From positions 1 to 42,035 of the forward strand of contig JAHEJV010000007.1 in assembly GCA_024638705.1 (NCBI GenBank): 42,035 nt of DNA. Direction: 5' to 3'. Of this stretch, positions 6,979-14,874 are shown piece after piece; within the stretch, counting starts at the first letter, position 1; every line of letters starts with the position of its first letter. Made by a program: the position numbers and the translations under genes. The notes beneath the pieces were generated by a model. The model searched no databases. It was not told the DNA's origin and saw nothing but the letters and a program-made list of their open reading frames with translations. The DNA is from Deltaproteobacteria bacterium (lineage in GTDB: Bacteria > Myxococcota_A > UBA9160 > SMWR01).

Positions 6979-9804
6979 CTAGGGGAGTACGGGGGACGGG
7001 CAGAGGGGCAGACCGCCGATCGTACCGCGTGCATTGCCGGGCTGCGATCGCGCGCAGTCGGGCGTCAGCTCGAGATCCGCGTCCGAGACGATGTCGCCGG
7101 CCGTATCGATCTCCAGCTCGAGCGCGGGCGGCGCCACCAGGTCGAGCCGTGCCGCGTGTTCCGGATCGACCCGGAGGTGGTAGCGCCCGGCGATCACCTT
7201 CTGGAAGAGGAAGAAGCCGTCGATCTCCGAGCGCGTGCTCTGCACGACTTCGCCCGTCTCGTCGACGAGCTGTACGGACACGCCGGGCAGGGGCTTCGCG
7301 GTCTCACCGCTTCCGAGCCGGATGAAGCCGTCCACCTCGCCGACCGGTACGACCGGGAAGTCGAGCGTGACCGGAGAGCCGGGGCGCAGCACGACACGCT
7401 CGTCCTCTCGCGGGGTCACCCAGTGCGGATCTTCCAGGGTCCCCGGGTCGAGGCCGACGGAGAGATGCTGGTCGACGGGGAGGTCCGTCAGCAGCGTCGT
7501 TCCATCCGCTTCCGTCCGGGCGTTTCGGACGCCGCGCGCGCGGAAACCGATCCCGGGCAGCGGGCGTTCGTCGGTGTCGAACACCCCGTTCGCGTTCTCG
7601 TCGAGGAACGCGCGCGCGCCGACGGCGCCGCTGCGCGTCGCGCCGGGCGCCTGGATGCGCGGTCGGCCGGCGTAGGGGTCGGGGGTGAAGCCGAAGGAGA
7701 CGCCCACCCCCGCCTGGGAGAGCCCCTTGTCGTCGACTTCGACGTGGGCGCTCAACACGAGCGGTCCGAGTCGACGGCTGAGCGATGCGAGCACGGTCGT
7801 CCGCTCCCGGAAGGTATGGATGACACCGAGCCGTGTCGTGGTGCGCGGGAGTGGGGTCCAGTCGCCGACGAGCGAGGCGCTGGTGAGATCGCCCGGATCG
7901 GCGTTGTACGCGAGGCGACCGCGCATTCCGAGGGCGCCGCGGCGATAGCTGGCGAGGAAGTCCCCATCGAGCTGCTGCGTGTTCACGCCGTCGCCGCGGT
8001 CGAGGTTCCCGCGCAGCGTGTGGGTCAGCCAGAGCGGTCGCAGCCACGTCGAGACGCGCAGCAGGCCGTCGGTGTCGAGCCGTCCGCCCGCGAGGCGCGA
8101 AGCACCGAAGGCGAGGCGGTACTGGAAGGGCTGGACGAAGCGCGCGACGCGCCCGGACAGATTCGCCTCGGTGCGGCCGAGCAGGTCTTCGCCGCCGAAG
8201 GTCCGGTTCCGCTCGGAGAGGAAGTCGCGGTACTCGTGATGTTGGAGGCCCATCGTCACGCCGTAGAGGCGCGTCTGCCAGCCGGCGCCGCCCGCGAAGC
8301 CGCCGTCGCCTTCGCCGAGCAGGTCGACGCGCACCAGCGATCCGGCGAGCTGGCTCCGCGCGCTGACGTTCGCGTACTCGTGCTGTCCGTCGGCGAGGGG
8401 AAGCGTCGCCGCGCCGAGCGCCAGCGTGAAGGCATCGCTGAAACCGTGCTCCAGCTCGGCGATGCCGCGCGGTTCCCCGCGCAGGTCCTCTTCCCCGCCG
8501 ACGTCCCCGAACCGGACGAGGTCTTCGTCGTGCTGGTTGAAGGTGAGCCGGTATCGGGTCTCGCCGGAGGGGGCGAGGCCGCCGTCCATCCACACGCGCC
8601 GCTCCTCCTCGCGCAGCTCGCCGCGCGGACCGTGGAAGACGAGGCGCAGGACGTTGAGTCCGGGCACGGTCGGGACGTCCTCGAAGCGGTAGCGGAGCGC
8701 GCTGTCGGCGCTCGCGAAGTCGAGCAGGACCTCGTCGCGATAGAGCTCGACGTCCCAGCCGGGGCGCAGGTCGCCCTCGAGGGTGAGCTGGCCGAGCTCG
8801 GCGTAGTAGTCGATCGGGAAGTTCGAGATCTGGGCGCCGCGCCCGCCGCGGGTCTGGGACAGGAGCGAGACCGACGGGGTGTGCACGTCCCCGACGGCGA
8901 ACTCCTTCATCCGCAGCGGACCGCCCATCTCGCCGTCGATGTCGCGGCGCCCGGCCCGCGCGCGCAACCTGCCGTACTCGTCGGCGATGCCGGTGAACAG
9001 GGTCTCGGTGTGAAGCTGGAGGAGATCGCCAGCCGTGGCGATGTCGTAGCGCGATTCGAGATCGTGCGAACCGCCGAGCACCGGGCGCAGCACGCGGGAG
9101 TTGAGGTTCACATCGATGGCGGGGGTCGAGACCCATTCGTATTCGCGCCGGCTGCCGCCCCGCTCGATGGCGCCGCTGCGCATTCCCATCCGGCGATGCA
9201 GACGCTCGCGGTCGAGTCGATCCTCGACCGGCAGCCGCTCCCGAGGGATGGATTCGATGCGCAGCTTGCGGCGATCGACTTCGATGTCGACGGGCCACCA
9301 CGTCGAGAGGGATTTCGCATCGACGTAGATGTCGCCGGACCAGATGACGATCGAGGCGGTGTCGAGCGTCGACCGCGCGCCCTCGACCGAGAGGACGTCC
9401 GACCCGAGATCGAGCTCGAAGGGGCGTCCCGGGTGCACGATCCAACCGTCCGCCCGCGCGCGCCGGGCGTCCACGCGGATGGCGAGATCGTAGGCGTCGG
9501 CGAGCACGTCGAGGGGAAGCAGGATCTCGCCGCTGCGATCGATGGCGAGGACGCCGTCCGCGAGCACGCGCCCTCCCAATCGGAGCTGGAGCACCCAGAG
9601 CTCGTGATCTTCCACCGTCGAGCGGTAGCCCGGCGCTTCGACCGGGGGGAGGAGGTCGGCCGGACCGACGTTCGCGTTCGCGCGCTCCTGTGCGAACCCG
9701 GAGTTCGCTGCGCCCGCGACGAGCAGGCACACACCCATCACCCACGCGGCGTGCCAGCGTCGACCTCCGAAATGGAGAACGGTTTCAGTGGCTCGGAAGC
9801 CCAA
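6979..9804 (-). CDS. Outer-membrane usher of a chaperone/usher-type fibre
   Basis: The 941-aa protein has a signal sequence (hydrophobic stretch around WVMGVCLLVAGAANSGFAQ) and should form the outer-membrane pore that assembles pilin subunits delivered by the adjacent chaperone. Repeated beta-strand sequence through the centre (for example SLLSQTRGGRGAQISNFPIDYYAELG and GWDVELYRDEVLLDF) fits the usher barrel and plug. The C-terminal part holds a GAVGARAFLDENANGVFDTDE domain and an FLFQKVIAGRYHLRVD carboxypeptidase-regulatory-like fold, as in the alternate/CFA-like usher groups. The start overlaps the chaperone by 20 bp; the internal ATG at VMG is a possible alternative start. Confidence 0.82.
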   Translation of the reverse strand: MGFRATETVLHFGGRRWHAAWVMGVCLLVAGAANSGFAQERANANVGPADLLPPVEAPGYRSTVEDHELWVLQLRLGGRVLADGVLAIDRSGEILLPLDVLADAYDLAIRVDARRARADGWIVHPGRPFELDLGSDVLSVEGARSTLDTASIVIWSGDIYVDAKSLSTWWPVDIEVDRRKLRIESIPRERLPVEDRLDRERLHRRMGMRSGAIERGGSRREYEWVSTPAIDVNLNSRVLRPVLGGSHDLESRYDIATAGDLLQLHTETLFTGIADEYGRLRARAGRRDIDGEMGGPLRMKEFAVGDVHTPSVSLLSQTRGGRGAQISNFPIDYYAELGQLTLEGDLRPGWDVELYRDEVLLDFASADSALRYRFEDVPTVPGLNVLRLVFHGPRGELREEERRVWMDGGLAPSGETRYRLTFNQHDEDLVRFGDVGGEEDLRGEPRGIAELEHGFSDAFTLALGAATLPLADGQHEYANVSARSQLAGSLVRVDLLGEGDGGFAGGAGWQTRLYGVTMGLQHHEYRDFLSERNRTFGGEDLLGRTEANLSGRVARFVQPFQYRLAFGASRLAGGRLDTDGLLRVSTWLRPLWLTHTLRGNLDRGDGVNTQQLDGDFLASYRRGALGMRGRLAYNADPGDLTSASLVGDWTPLPRTTTRLGVIHTFRERTTVLASLSRRLGPLVLSAHVEVDDKGLSQAGVGVSFGFTPDPYAGRPRIQAPGATRSGAVGARAFLDENANGVFDTDERPLPGIGFRARGVRNARTEADGTTLLTDLPVDQHLSVGLDPGTLEDPHWVTPREDERVVLRPGSPVTLDFPVVPVGEVDGFIRLGSGETAKPLPGVSVQLVDETGEVVQSTRSEIDGFFLFQKVIAGRYHLRVDPEHAARLDLVAPPALELEIDTAGDIVSDADLELTPDCARSQPGNARGTIGGLPLCPSPVLP

Positions 9805-10615
9805 TGGCCGCCTCAGCGATCAGGCTGGACGCGCCGGGCTCGGCGTCGCGGTATTCGACGCGGAGCCGCCCCGCGGCCGGGATCGCGCCGTCGGGGAACT
9901 CGAGCGGCACCTCGAAAGGGCGGCTCGTGTTGGGGGTGTAGAGGGCGACGCCGCGCGCCATGCCGACGATGCGATCGGGCTCGCCGGGAGCCTCCCAGGT
10001 CACTTCGAAATCGCCGTAGAGCGATCGCGTGCCCTCGCGGTGGAGGCGAACGCCGAGCGTGGGGCGCTCGCCCTGATGGACCGAAAGCTCCGAGAGGGCG
10101 CCTTCGGCCGAGAGCCGACCATTGCGAACGATGATCGGAACGGTGATGCCGTAGATCGGATTGATCTGGATCGAGATGCCGCGGGCCGAGCTCGGATCGC
10201 GTTCGAGCGCGGCCGGAGGCGCGTCGGGGATCTGCTTCAGCATCAGGTGCGAGCGGTATTCGCCAGGGCCGAGGTCGTCGGGACGCCGCACGAGGATGCG
10301 GATCGTCTGCGGCTCGTCTGGCGGGAGCACGACGGTCCGCGGCGAGAATCGGATCATCCCTTCCGCGAACTTCTCGTCAGGCAGCGCCTCGGGCGCTTCG
10401 ACGATGCGACCCGCCTCGTTCATGCGGCGGTTGACGAGCGAGATCCGGTAGCGCTCGGTCGTGTCGCCCTTGTTGACGAGGATGAACTCCCCGTTGCGCT
10501 CGTTGCCCTCGAAGATCAGTCTCGTGGGTGCAACGAGAACGCCCGCGGATGCGGGCGGAATCGCGCCGAAGAGCGCAGCGACACAGACGATCGCCGTGGC
10601 GATTCTCTCGTACAA
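9785..10615 (-). CDS. Periplasmic PapD-like fimbrial chaperone
   Basis: The product is 276 aa with a signal peptide ending near PPASAG. The mature part starts VLVAPTRLIFEGNERNGEFILVN, the first beta-strands of the PapD immunoglobulin fold. FSPRTVVLPPDEPQTIRILVRRP is the G1-strand region that donates a strand to pilin subunits. It should bind the DUF4402 proteins encoded just upstream and pass them to the usher. The start is TTG with only a G-rich run upstream, so the exact start is uncertain. An 88-bp gap containing a strong hairpin separates it from the pilin gene, whereas it overlaps the usher by 20 bp. Confidence 0.85.
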   Translation of the reverse strand: MYERIATAIVCVAALFGAIPPASAGVLVAPTRLIFEGNERNGEFILVNKGDTTERYRISLVNRRMNEAGRIVEAPEALPDEKFAEGMIRFSPRTVVLPPDEPQTIRILVRRPDDLGPGEYRSHLMLKQIPDAPPAALERDPSSARGISIQINPIYGITVPIIVRNGRLSAEGALSELSVHQGERPTLGVRLHREGTRSLYGDFEVTWEAPGEPDRIVGMARGVALYTPNTSRPFEVPLEFPDGAIPAAGRLRVEYRDAEPGASSLIAEAAIGLPSH

Positions 10616-10652
10616 GCCGCGCCCCCCCGGCGTGCTCGTTGAGACCCCCGAG

Positions 10653-10681
10653 CCGGCAGCGGAGCGTGTCTCCGCTGCCGG
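10653..10681 (-). promoter_or_regulatory. Intercistronic 12-bp perfect hairpin between pilin and chaperone genes
   Basis: CCGGCAGCGGAG at 10653-10664 pairs perfectly with 10670-10681 around a 5-nt loop. No T-run follows on the minus strand, so this is not a textbook intrinsic terminator. Its place directly after the putative major pilin gene and before the chaperone fits a partial terminator or an RNA-stabilising hairpin. Either would let pilin mRNA exceed chaperone/usher mRNA. Confidence 0.6.
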
Positions 10682-10702
10682 TCGGGAGGTGCGAAACGAT
10701 GC

Positions 10703-11191
10703 CTACTGATAGGCGACGGTGACGTTGTAGTTGCCGGAGTAGTCGCCAGCAGCCTGCGACGCACCGACCGTGAGCTGGCCACCGACGTTGAACGTCACGT
10801 TGCCGCCACCGCCGATCGTGGCGGTGGCCGGGGCGTCCGTCGTGGCGGCCATGTCCACTCCGGGGCCGGTCAGCGTGTACGCGGCGTCGGTGGTGACGTC
10901 CACGGTCTCACCGGCCGTGCCGGTCACGGTGAACTCGGCGGCGATGGCGTCGTTGAAGCAGGTGACGGTGACGCACGATTGCGCACCTGCCTGCGTCACG
11001 GTCACCGTACCCGAGCCGACGGCCGCGAGGATGCGGCCGAAGTCGAGCTCGACGTCTTCGGTGAGGGTGAGCGCCTGGAGGATCGTCGCGTTGCCCGTGG
11101 CGGACACGGACTGTGCCGACGCGGAACCGGCGAAGACGATTGCAGCGATCGACGCGACCGCGAGCCCGAGCCATTTCTTGTTCTTCTGCAT
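10703..11191 (-). CDS. DUF4402 domain protein, pilin-like subunit
   Basis: The 162-aa product has a signal peptide (KKWLGLAVASIAAIVFAGSASAQ) and a mature all-beta domain typical of DUF4402: ALTLTEDVELDFGRI near the start and DYSGNYNVTVAYQ at the C-terminus. DUF4402 proteins are secreted subunits found with chaperone/usher genes. The likely role is a fibre subunit, with the C-terminal strand complemented by the chaperone. A Cys pair (SCVTVTCF) may form a disulfide. I chose ATG at 11191 because an AGGA lies 9 bases upstream; longer starts read into the RBS. It lies between a second DUF4402 gene and the chaperone. Confidence 0.8.
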   Translation of the reverse strand: MQKNKKWLGLAVASIAAIVFAGSASAQSVSATGNATILQALTLTEDVELDFGRILAAVGSGTVTVTQAGAQSCVTVTCFNDAIAAEFTVTGTAGETVDVTTDAAYTLTGPGVDMAATTDAPATATIGGGGNVTFNVGGQLTVGASQAAGDYSGNYNVTVAYQ

Positions 11192-11316
11192 GATCAGCAT
11201 TCCTTTCGAGGTCGAGGTGAGGGGGTCGCGTGACCCCAGCATCTCGTCACTCCTCGGTGTCGTACGCTGAAACCTTGAGGGGTCGAACGCCCCGTTCCAG
11301 CCCGAGCGGAATGGCT

Positions 11317-11796
11317 TTACTGCAGGTTGAAGAGGATCGTGAAGTTTCCCGTGTAGTCGCCGCCGATCGTGGTCGGTCCGACCGTGAGGTCGCCGCCGAC
11401 GTGGAGGCGTGCCTGGCCGCCCGGGTTGAGCACCAGGGTGCCGCCGTTGGTGTCGTCGGTGAAATTACCGATCGGGACGCTGCCGCCGCCGCCGACGCGG
11501 TTGAGCGTGTCGCCGCTGCTGTAGCTCACGTCGTAGACGCCGCGAGGATCTCCCCTGACGCGGATCCGCGCCGCCTGGTGCCCGCCGAGACAGGTATGGG
11601 GACCGCAGGAAATGGCCCCCTGCGGCGAGAGCGTCACCGCGCCGACCGACTGCCCGGCCGCGATCAGTCCGAAGTCGAGTTCGCGCTGCTCCCGGACCCG
11701 CGTGATCGTCGCGTTCGCCGGAATGCAGACCACCGCGATGGCGGCCAGGGCGATCCAGCGAGAGTGCAAGCGGAGGAAGCGACGACGTACCTTCAC
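11317..11796 (-). CDS. DUF4402 domain protein, second pilin-like subunit
   Basis: The 159-aa product begins with a basic, hydrophobic signal sequence (LHSRWIALAAIAVVCIPANA). Its mature domain shares the DUF4402 pattern with the neighbour: RELDFGLIAAGQ early and a closing TIGGDYTGNFTILFNLQ. Two Cys (SCGPHTC) sit at the same place as the neighbour's pair. It is the first fibre gene of the run and could be a tip, minor or alternative subunit. The start is GTG at 11796 without a clear Shine-Dalgarno, so lower expression than the second pilin is plausible. It follows the glycosyltransferase gene by 43 bp. Confidence 0.75.
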   Translation of the reverse strand: MKVRRRFLRLHSRWIALAAIAVVCIPANATITRVREQRELDFGLIAAGQSVGAVTLSPQGAISCGPHTCLGGHQAARIRVRGDPRGVYDVSYSSGDTLNRVGGGGSVPIGNFTDDTNGGTLVLNPGGQARLHVGGDLTVGPTTIGGDYTGNFTILFNLQ

Positions 11797-11839
11797 GGCT
11801 GCCGATTCGGAGGAACCGCGCGAATCCTTGAATCGCCTT

Positions 11840-13150
11840 TCAGGATCGGGCGGATTCGTCGCGACTTGCCGCCAGCGCCTCGGCTCCGGCGAAGGCGAGC
11901 AGGGCGAGCGCCGGGGTCAGCGGCAGGAGGTAGCGGAGGTAGAACGCCGCGAGCACGTACGGCGCGAGGACGACCCCGTAGACGAGGGCGACCACGACGA
12001 GGGGGCGCGCGAGTGGGTCTCGGCGCAACGCGAGCAGACAGATCAGGCCGAGGAACGGGAGCGGGTGCAGGAGCGTTCGCAGCGGCGGGTGCCTGCCCTC
12101 GACGCGGGGGCGATAGGGTGGATAGACGAGCGTCGCCGCGAGCGCGCGGCGGGCGGTGCCGAGGGCGAGGGCGGCCGGGTTGTCCTGGGAGGCCCGGGCG
12201 AGCAGCACGCGATAGCGCGCGAGAAACGCGCCCTCTCCCTGGGTGCGATAGACCGAATCCGGCGCGCGCATCGTGGTCCAGACCGGATGGCGCAGGAGGA
12301 AGGGCTCGTCGTACACGCCGCTTCGGCTGACGTAGTTCGCCTGGTAGAGGTCGTACGCGAGGTTGGACTTCACGAGGATCCACTCGCCGAAGACGACGTG
12401 ATTGCGCGCGACCCATGGGCTGACGAGCGCGACCGCGAGCGTGATCGCCGCCGCTGCGGCGGGCCACGCGCGTCGCTCGCGCGCGAGGAAGAGCGTCAAG
12501 ACACCCCACGCCGCGCCCAGTACCGGACTCGCCAGGGCGGTCGTGCCGCCGAGCGCGCCCCAGCCGAGAAACGCGCGTCGGACCTCTCGGGTCTCGAGCA
12601 GTCGCCAGGCGCCGAGCAGCAGCCCGTCGACGAATCCCATCAGGAGCCAGACGTCGTGGGTGATCTGGAAGAACCAGTCGAAATGGGCGGTGAGCCAGAG
12701 CGCGTACCCGACCAGGGCGAACTCGGGCCGCAGTCGCCGCGCGAAGCGACCGGCCGTCAGGAAGACGAGCATCCCCGTCGCGACGAGCACGCCTCCCTTC
12801 AGAAGGACGACGGTGGCGGCGACGGCGGCCTCGCTGTCCGTCGCCGCCAGGAGGCCCGCGAGCAGCGCGGGATAGAGCGGCGGCATCCAGGCCGTCGGTC
12901 CGGACTCGACGAAGAACGGGTCGGCGAAGCCGCGCCCGGCGACGAGGGCGCGGGCGATATTCATGTACTCCGCGCCCAGATGTCGGTTCGCGTTCGCGTC
13001 GTAGCCGGCGACGAAGGGAGGGAAGAAGCGCAGCGCGTCACGATCCGTGACGAGGAACGACGCGTTCGCGTAGAGCGTCAGCGCGAGGACGAAGCCGGAA
13101 AGTCCCGCGAGAGCGGCGCGGTTCGAGAGCAGCGGGCGCGGCGCGGTCAT
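11840..13150 (-). CDS. Polytopic membrane glycosyltransferase-like protein (GT39/PMT or ArnT type)
   Basis: The product is 436 aa with many hydrophobic helices and a large first loop (residues about 30-90: DRDALRFFPPFVAGYDANANRH, PFFVESGPTAWMPPLYPAL) as in GT-C enzymes that use polyprenyl-linked sugars. The YPALLAG pattern after the loop is common in this group. Substrate and acceptor are unknown; it would act at the periplasmic face. Its ATG overlaps the stop of the next gene upstream (ATGA), indicating translational coupling of two related transferases, and it precedes the pilin genes. A role in fibre or surface glycan decoration is inference from position. Confidence 0.7.
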   Translation of the reverse strand: MTAPRPLLSNRAALAGLSGFVLALTLYANASFLVTDRDALRFFPPFVAGYDANANRHLGAEYMNIARALVAGRGFADPFFVESGPTAWMPPLYPALLAGLLAATDSEAAVAATVVLLKGGVLVATGMLVFLTAGRFARRLRPEFALVGYALWLTAHFDWFFQITHDVWLLMGFVDGLLLGAWRLLETREVRRAFLGWGALGGTTALASPVLGAAWGVLTLFLARERRAWPAAAAAITLAVALVSPWVARNHVVFGEWILVKSNLAYDLYQANYVSRSGVYDEPFLLRHPVWTTMRAPDSVYRTQGEGAFLARYRVLLARASQDNPAALALGTARRALAATLVYPPYRPRVEGRHPPLRTLLHPLPFLGLICLLALRRDPLARPLVVVALVYGVVLAPYVLAAFYLRYLLPLTPALALLAFAGAEALAASRDESARS

Positions 13151-14700
13151 CCGGTTGCCTCACTCCCGCGGCGAGACCAGAGCGCGGCGAACCCGTGGCC
13201 CGCAAGGACGGCGAGCGGCGCGTGGATCGGCAGGAAGTAGCGCTGCCAACCCAGCGGGCTCGCGAGCAGCGCCAACGCCGGGACGAAGAGCCACGCCAAC
13301 AGCAACACCGATTCCGCTTCGCGCGGACGGCGGAGGAGCGCAAGCCCGCCGACGGCGACGAGCGCGGCGACGCCGAGGCCGAGCCAGCGCCACGCGCCGG
13401 TGCGACCCGTCCCCCACGTCGCGAGATACGCCTCGTTCTGTTCCTCGACCTCGGGAAAGCCTGCCCACGCGGGATCTTCGAAGAGCTCGGGCTCCGCGAC
13501 GAAGGCTTCCCGAAGGAGCGTCGCGACGCGTTCGCCCAGAGAGCGGTCCGTCTCCGCGATCTGCTCGGCGACGAGCGCCCGGCGCTCGTTCACGAGGTGC
13601 TGTACGTCGCGCAGGGTGACCGAACCGAGATCGGGTTGGTAGACGCAGGCACCGATCACCAGCGCGATCGAGACGATCGGAAGTGCGGAACCCGCGCGCC
13701 GCGCGAGCGGCAGTCCGGTGCCGGCGAACAGGGCGGCGAGCCCGATGAGTGCGAGGGTGCGCGGCGTCGACCCCCAGACGGGCGAGAGCCACGTGAAGAC
13801 GACGATGCTGGCGATCCCGGCGCCGAGCAGCTCGAGCCACCCGCGCGCGAGGACGCGTGGATCCGGGCGTCGCTCGAGCAGGAAAGGGCGACAAGCCAGG
13901 ACGGTCCAGACCGGCACGACGACGGCGAGCGCCGCGTGCTTCGCCGCGACGGCGAGCCCGGTGGCGACGGCGAGGGCGAGCAGCGAGGGCAGGGGGAGGA
14001 CGCCGCCGCTGTCGACGTCCCCGTCGTCGTCGGGATCGGACGGCGACGGTGCATGGCGTCGCAGCAGCCGGAGCGCCAACAAGACGACGAGGGCGGTCGT
14101 GAAGAGCAGCGCCCCTTCCTGCATGGCGCGCCGCCCGTTCAGCAGGAGCGCCGGATTCGTCGCATAACACGCCACCGCGACCCAGGCAGCCACCCTCGAG
14201 CGCGACGCGACCCAGGCGATCGCGAAGACGAGCGGCACGCTCGCCGCCGTCGCGAGGGCCGCCGGGAGGCGCGCGCGATGCAGCAGACTCTCGTCGGGCA
14301 GGCGTCCGGCCGCGACGTTGAAGTCCCACTGCTCCGCGTCCGGGCGCCGGGGCAGCACCCAGATCCAGGGTTCGTTGAGCTCGTCGCGCTCCGTTCCAGT
14401 CGCGAGGAGCATCGCGCCGACACCCAGCGGATGCAGCGATCCGTTCAGCACCCGCAACCACTGGGCCAGGGGTTCGCGCGTGTCCGGATCGAAGCGCAGC
14501 GTCTCGCCGCGTCCCTCGGCGAGCGTGTACGCATCGCGGCTCATCCAGAGGAAGGTGGATTCGTCGCCGTGGAAAGGGACGTCCTCCCGACCGCTCGCGA
14601 CGAACAGGGCGACCGCGAGGACGAAGACGACATCGCGCGCCGAGACGGTCGGGCGAGGCCCATCGGAGCCGGAACGGCGCGGGGCTGGGCGGTCGGCCAT
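13147..14700 (-). CDS. PMT/GT39-type dolichyl-phosphate-mannose-like glycosyltransferase, membrane protein
   Basis: The 517-aa protein has an N-terminal helix followed by the first periplasmic loop with VPFHGDESTFLWMSRDAY. The Asp-Glu pair after HG is the catalytic/metal signature of the PMT/ArnT GT-C fold. About ten further hydrophobic segments follow, plus a soluble loop (about 370-430, LVNERRALVAEQIAETDRSLGERV). GWQRYFLPIHAPLAVLAGHG near the end is the typical family C-terminus. It probably transfers a lipid-linked sugar outside the cytoplasm. It is the first gene of the minus-strand run reaching to 5540, and is divergent from the leader ORF at 14755 with a 54-bp gap. Confidence 0.78.
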   Translation of the reverse strand: MADRPAPRRSGSDGPRPTVSARDVVFVLAVALFVASGREDVPFHGDESTFLWMSRDAYTLAEGRGETLRFDPDTREPLAQWLRVLNGSLHPLGVGAMLLATGTERDELNEPWIWVLPRRPDAEQWDFNVAAGRLPDESLLHRARLPAALATAASVPLVFAIAWVASRSRVAAWVAVACYATNPALLLNGRRAMQEGALLFTTALVVLLALRLLRRHAPSPSDPDDDGDVDSGGVLPLPSLLALAVATGLAVAAKHAALAVVVPVWTVLACRPFLLERRPDPRVLARGWLELLGAGIASIVVFTWLSPVWGSTPRTLALIGLAALFAGTGLPLARRAGSALPIVSIALVIGACVYQPDLGSVTLRDVQHLVNERRALVAEQIAETDRSLGERVATLLREAFVAEPELFEDPAWAGFPEVEEQNEAYLATWGTGRTGAWRWLGLGVAALVAVGGLALLRRPREAESVLLLAWLFVPALALLASPLGWQRYFLPIHAPLAVLAGHGFAALWSRRGSEATG

Positions 14701-14754
14701 CCTCCGCAGCGTAGTCCGAGCGGGTACTCTCCCGCACGCTTGCAGGGAGGCGTC

Positions 14755-14874
14755 ATGGCGAAGCGACCCGAGGCGTCCCTGCGCGGCGCGGCGACCGGAT
14801 GCGGATCGTGTGGTGCGGCGACCGGATTCCGATCATGCGTCCCGGCGACCGGATGCGGGTCGTGCGCGGCGTGA
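14755..14874 (+). CDS. 39-residue repeat leader ORF (hypothetical)
   Basis: An AGGGAGG lies 4 bases before ATG 14755. The ORF encodes MAKRPEASLRG followed by three copies of a 9-residue unit of the form (A/P)ATG-x-x-SC-x, and ends TGA at 14872-14874. That TGA shares a base with the ATG of the membrane protein (TGATG). The ribosome signal is far better than that of the downstream gene, which suggests the short ORF delivers ribosomes to it. The opening residues mirror the downstream protein's start (MKRPEA), hinting at a local duplication. Function is unknown, and a non-coding repeat tract is possible. Confidence 0.4.
   Translation: MAKRPEASLRGAATGCGSCGAATGFRSCVPATGCGSCAA
14788..14868 (+). repeat. 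Three tandem 27-bp repeats
   Basis: Units occupy 14788-14814, 14815-14841 and 14842-14868. Each begins (G/C)CGGCGACCGGAT and ends in a TCGTG- or TCATG-like segment. The period is a multiple of three, so gain or loss of a unit keeps all frames. The repeats lie in the leader ORF and just before the glycosyltransferase-like gene. Confidence 0.85.

Noticed and set aside
7156-10134. 992-codon open frame on the plus strand opposite the usher and chaperone
   Set aside because: It is the mirror of a high-GC minus-strand gene. Its translation is low-complexity Arg/Ala/Glu/Val and has no domain, while the minus frame gives recognisable usher and chaperone sequence.
14788-14868. CRISPR-like array
   Set aside because: The three 27-bp units abut without spacers and are coding repeats.
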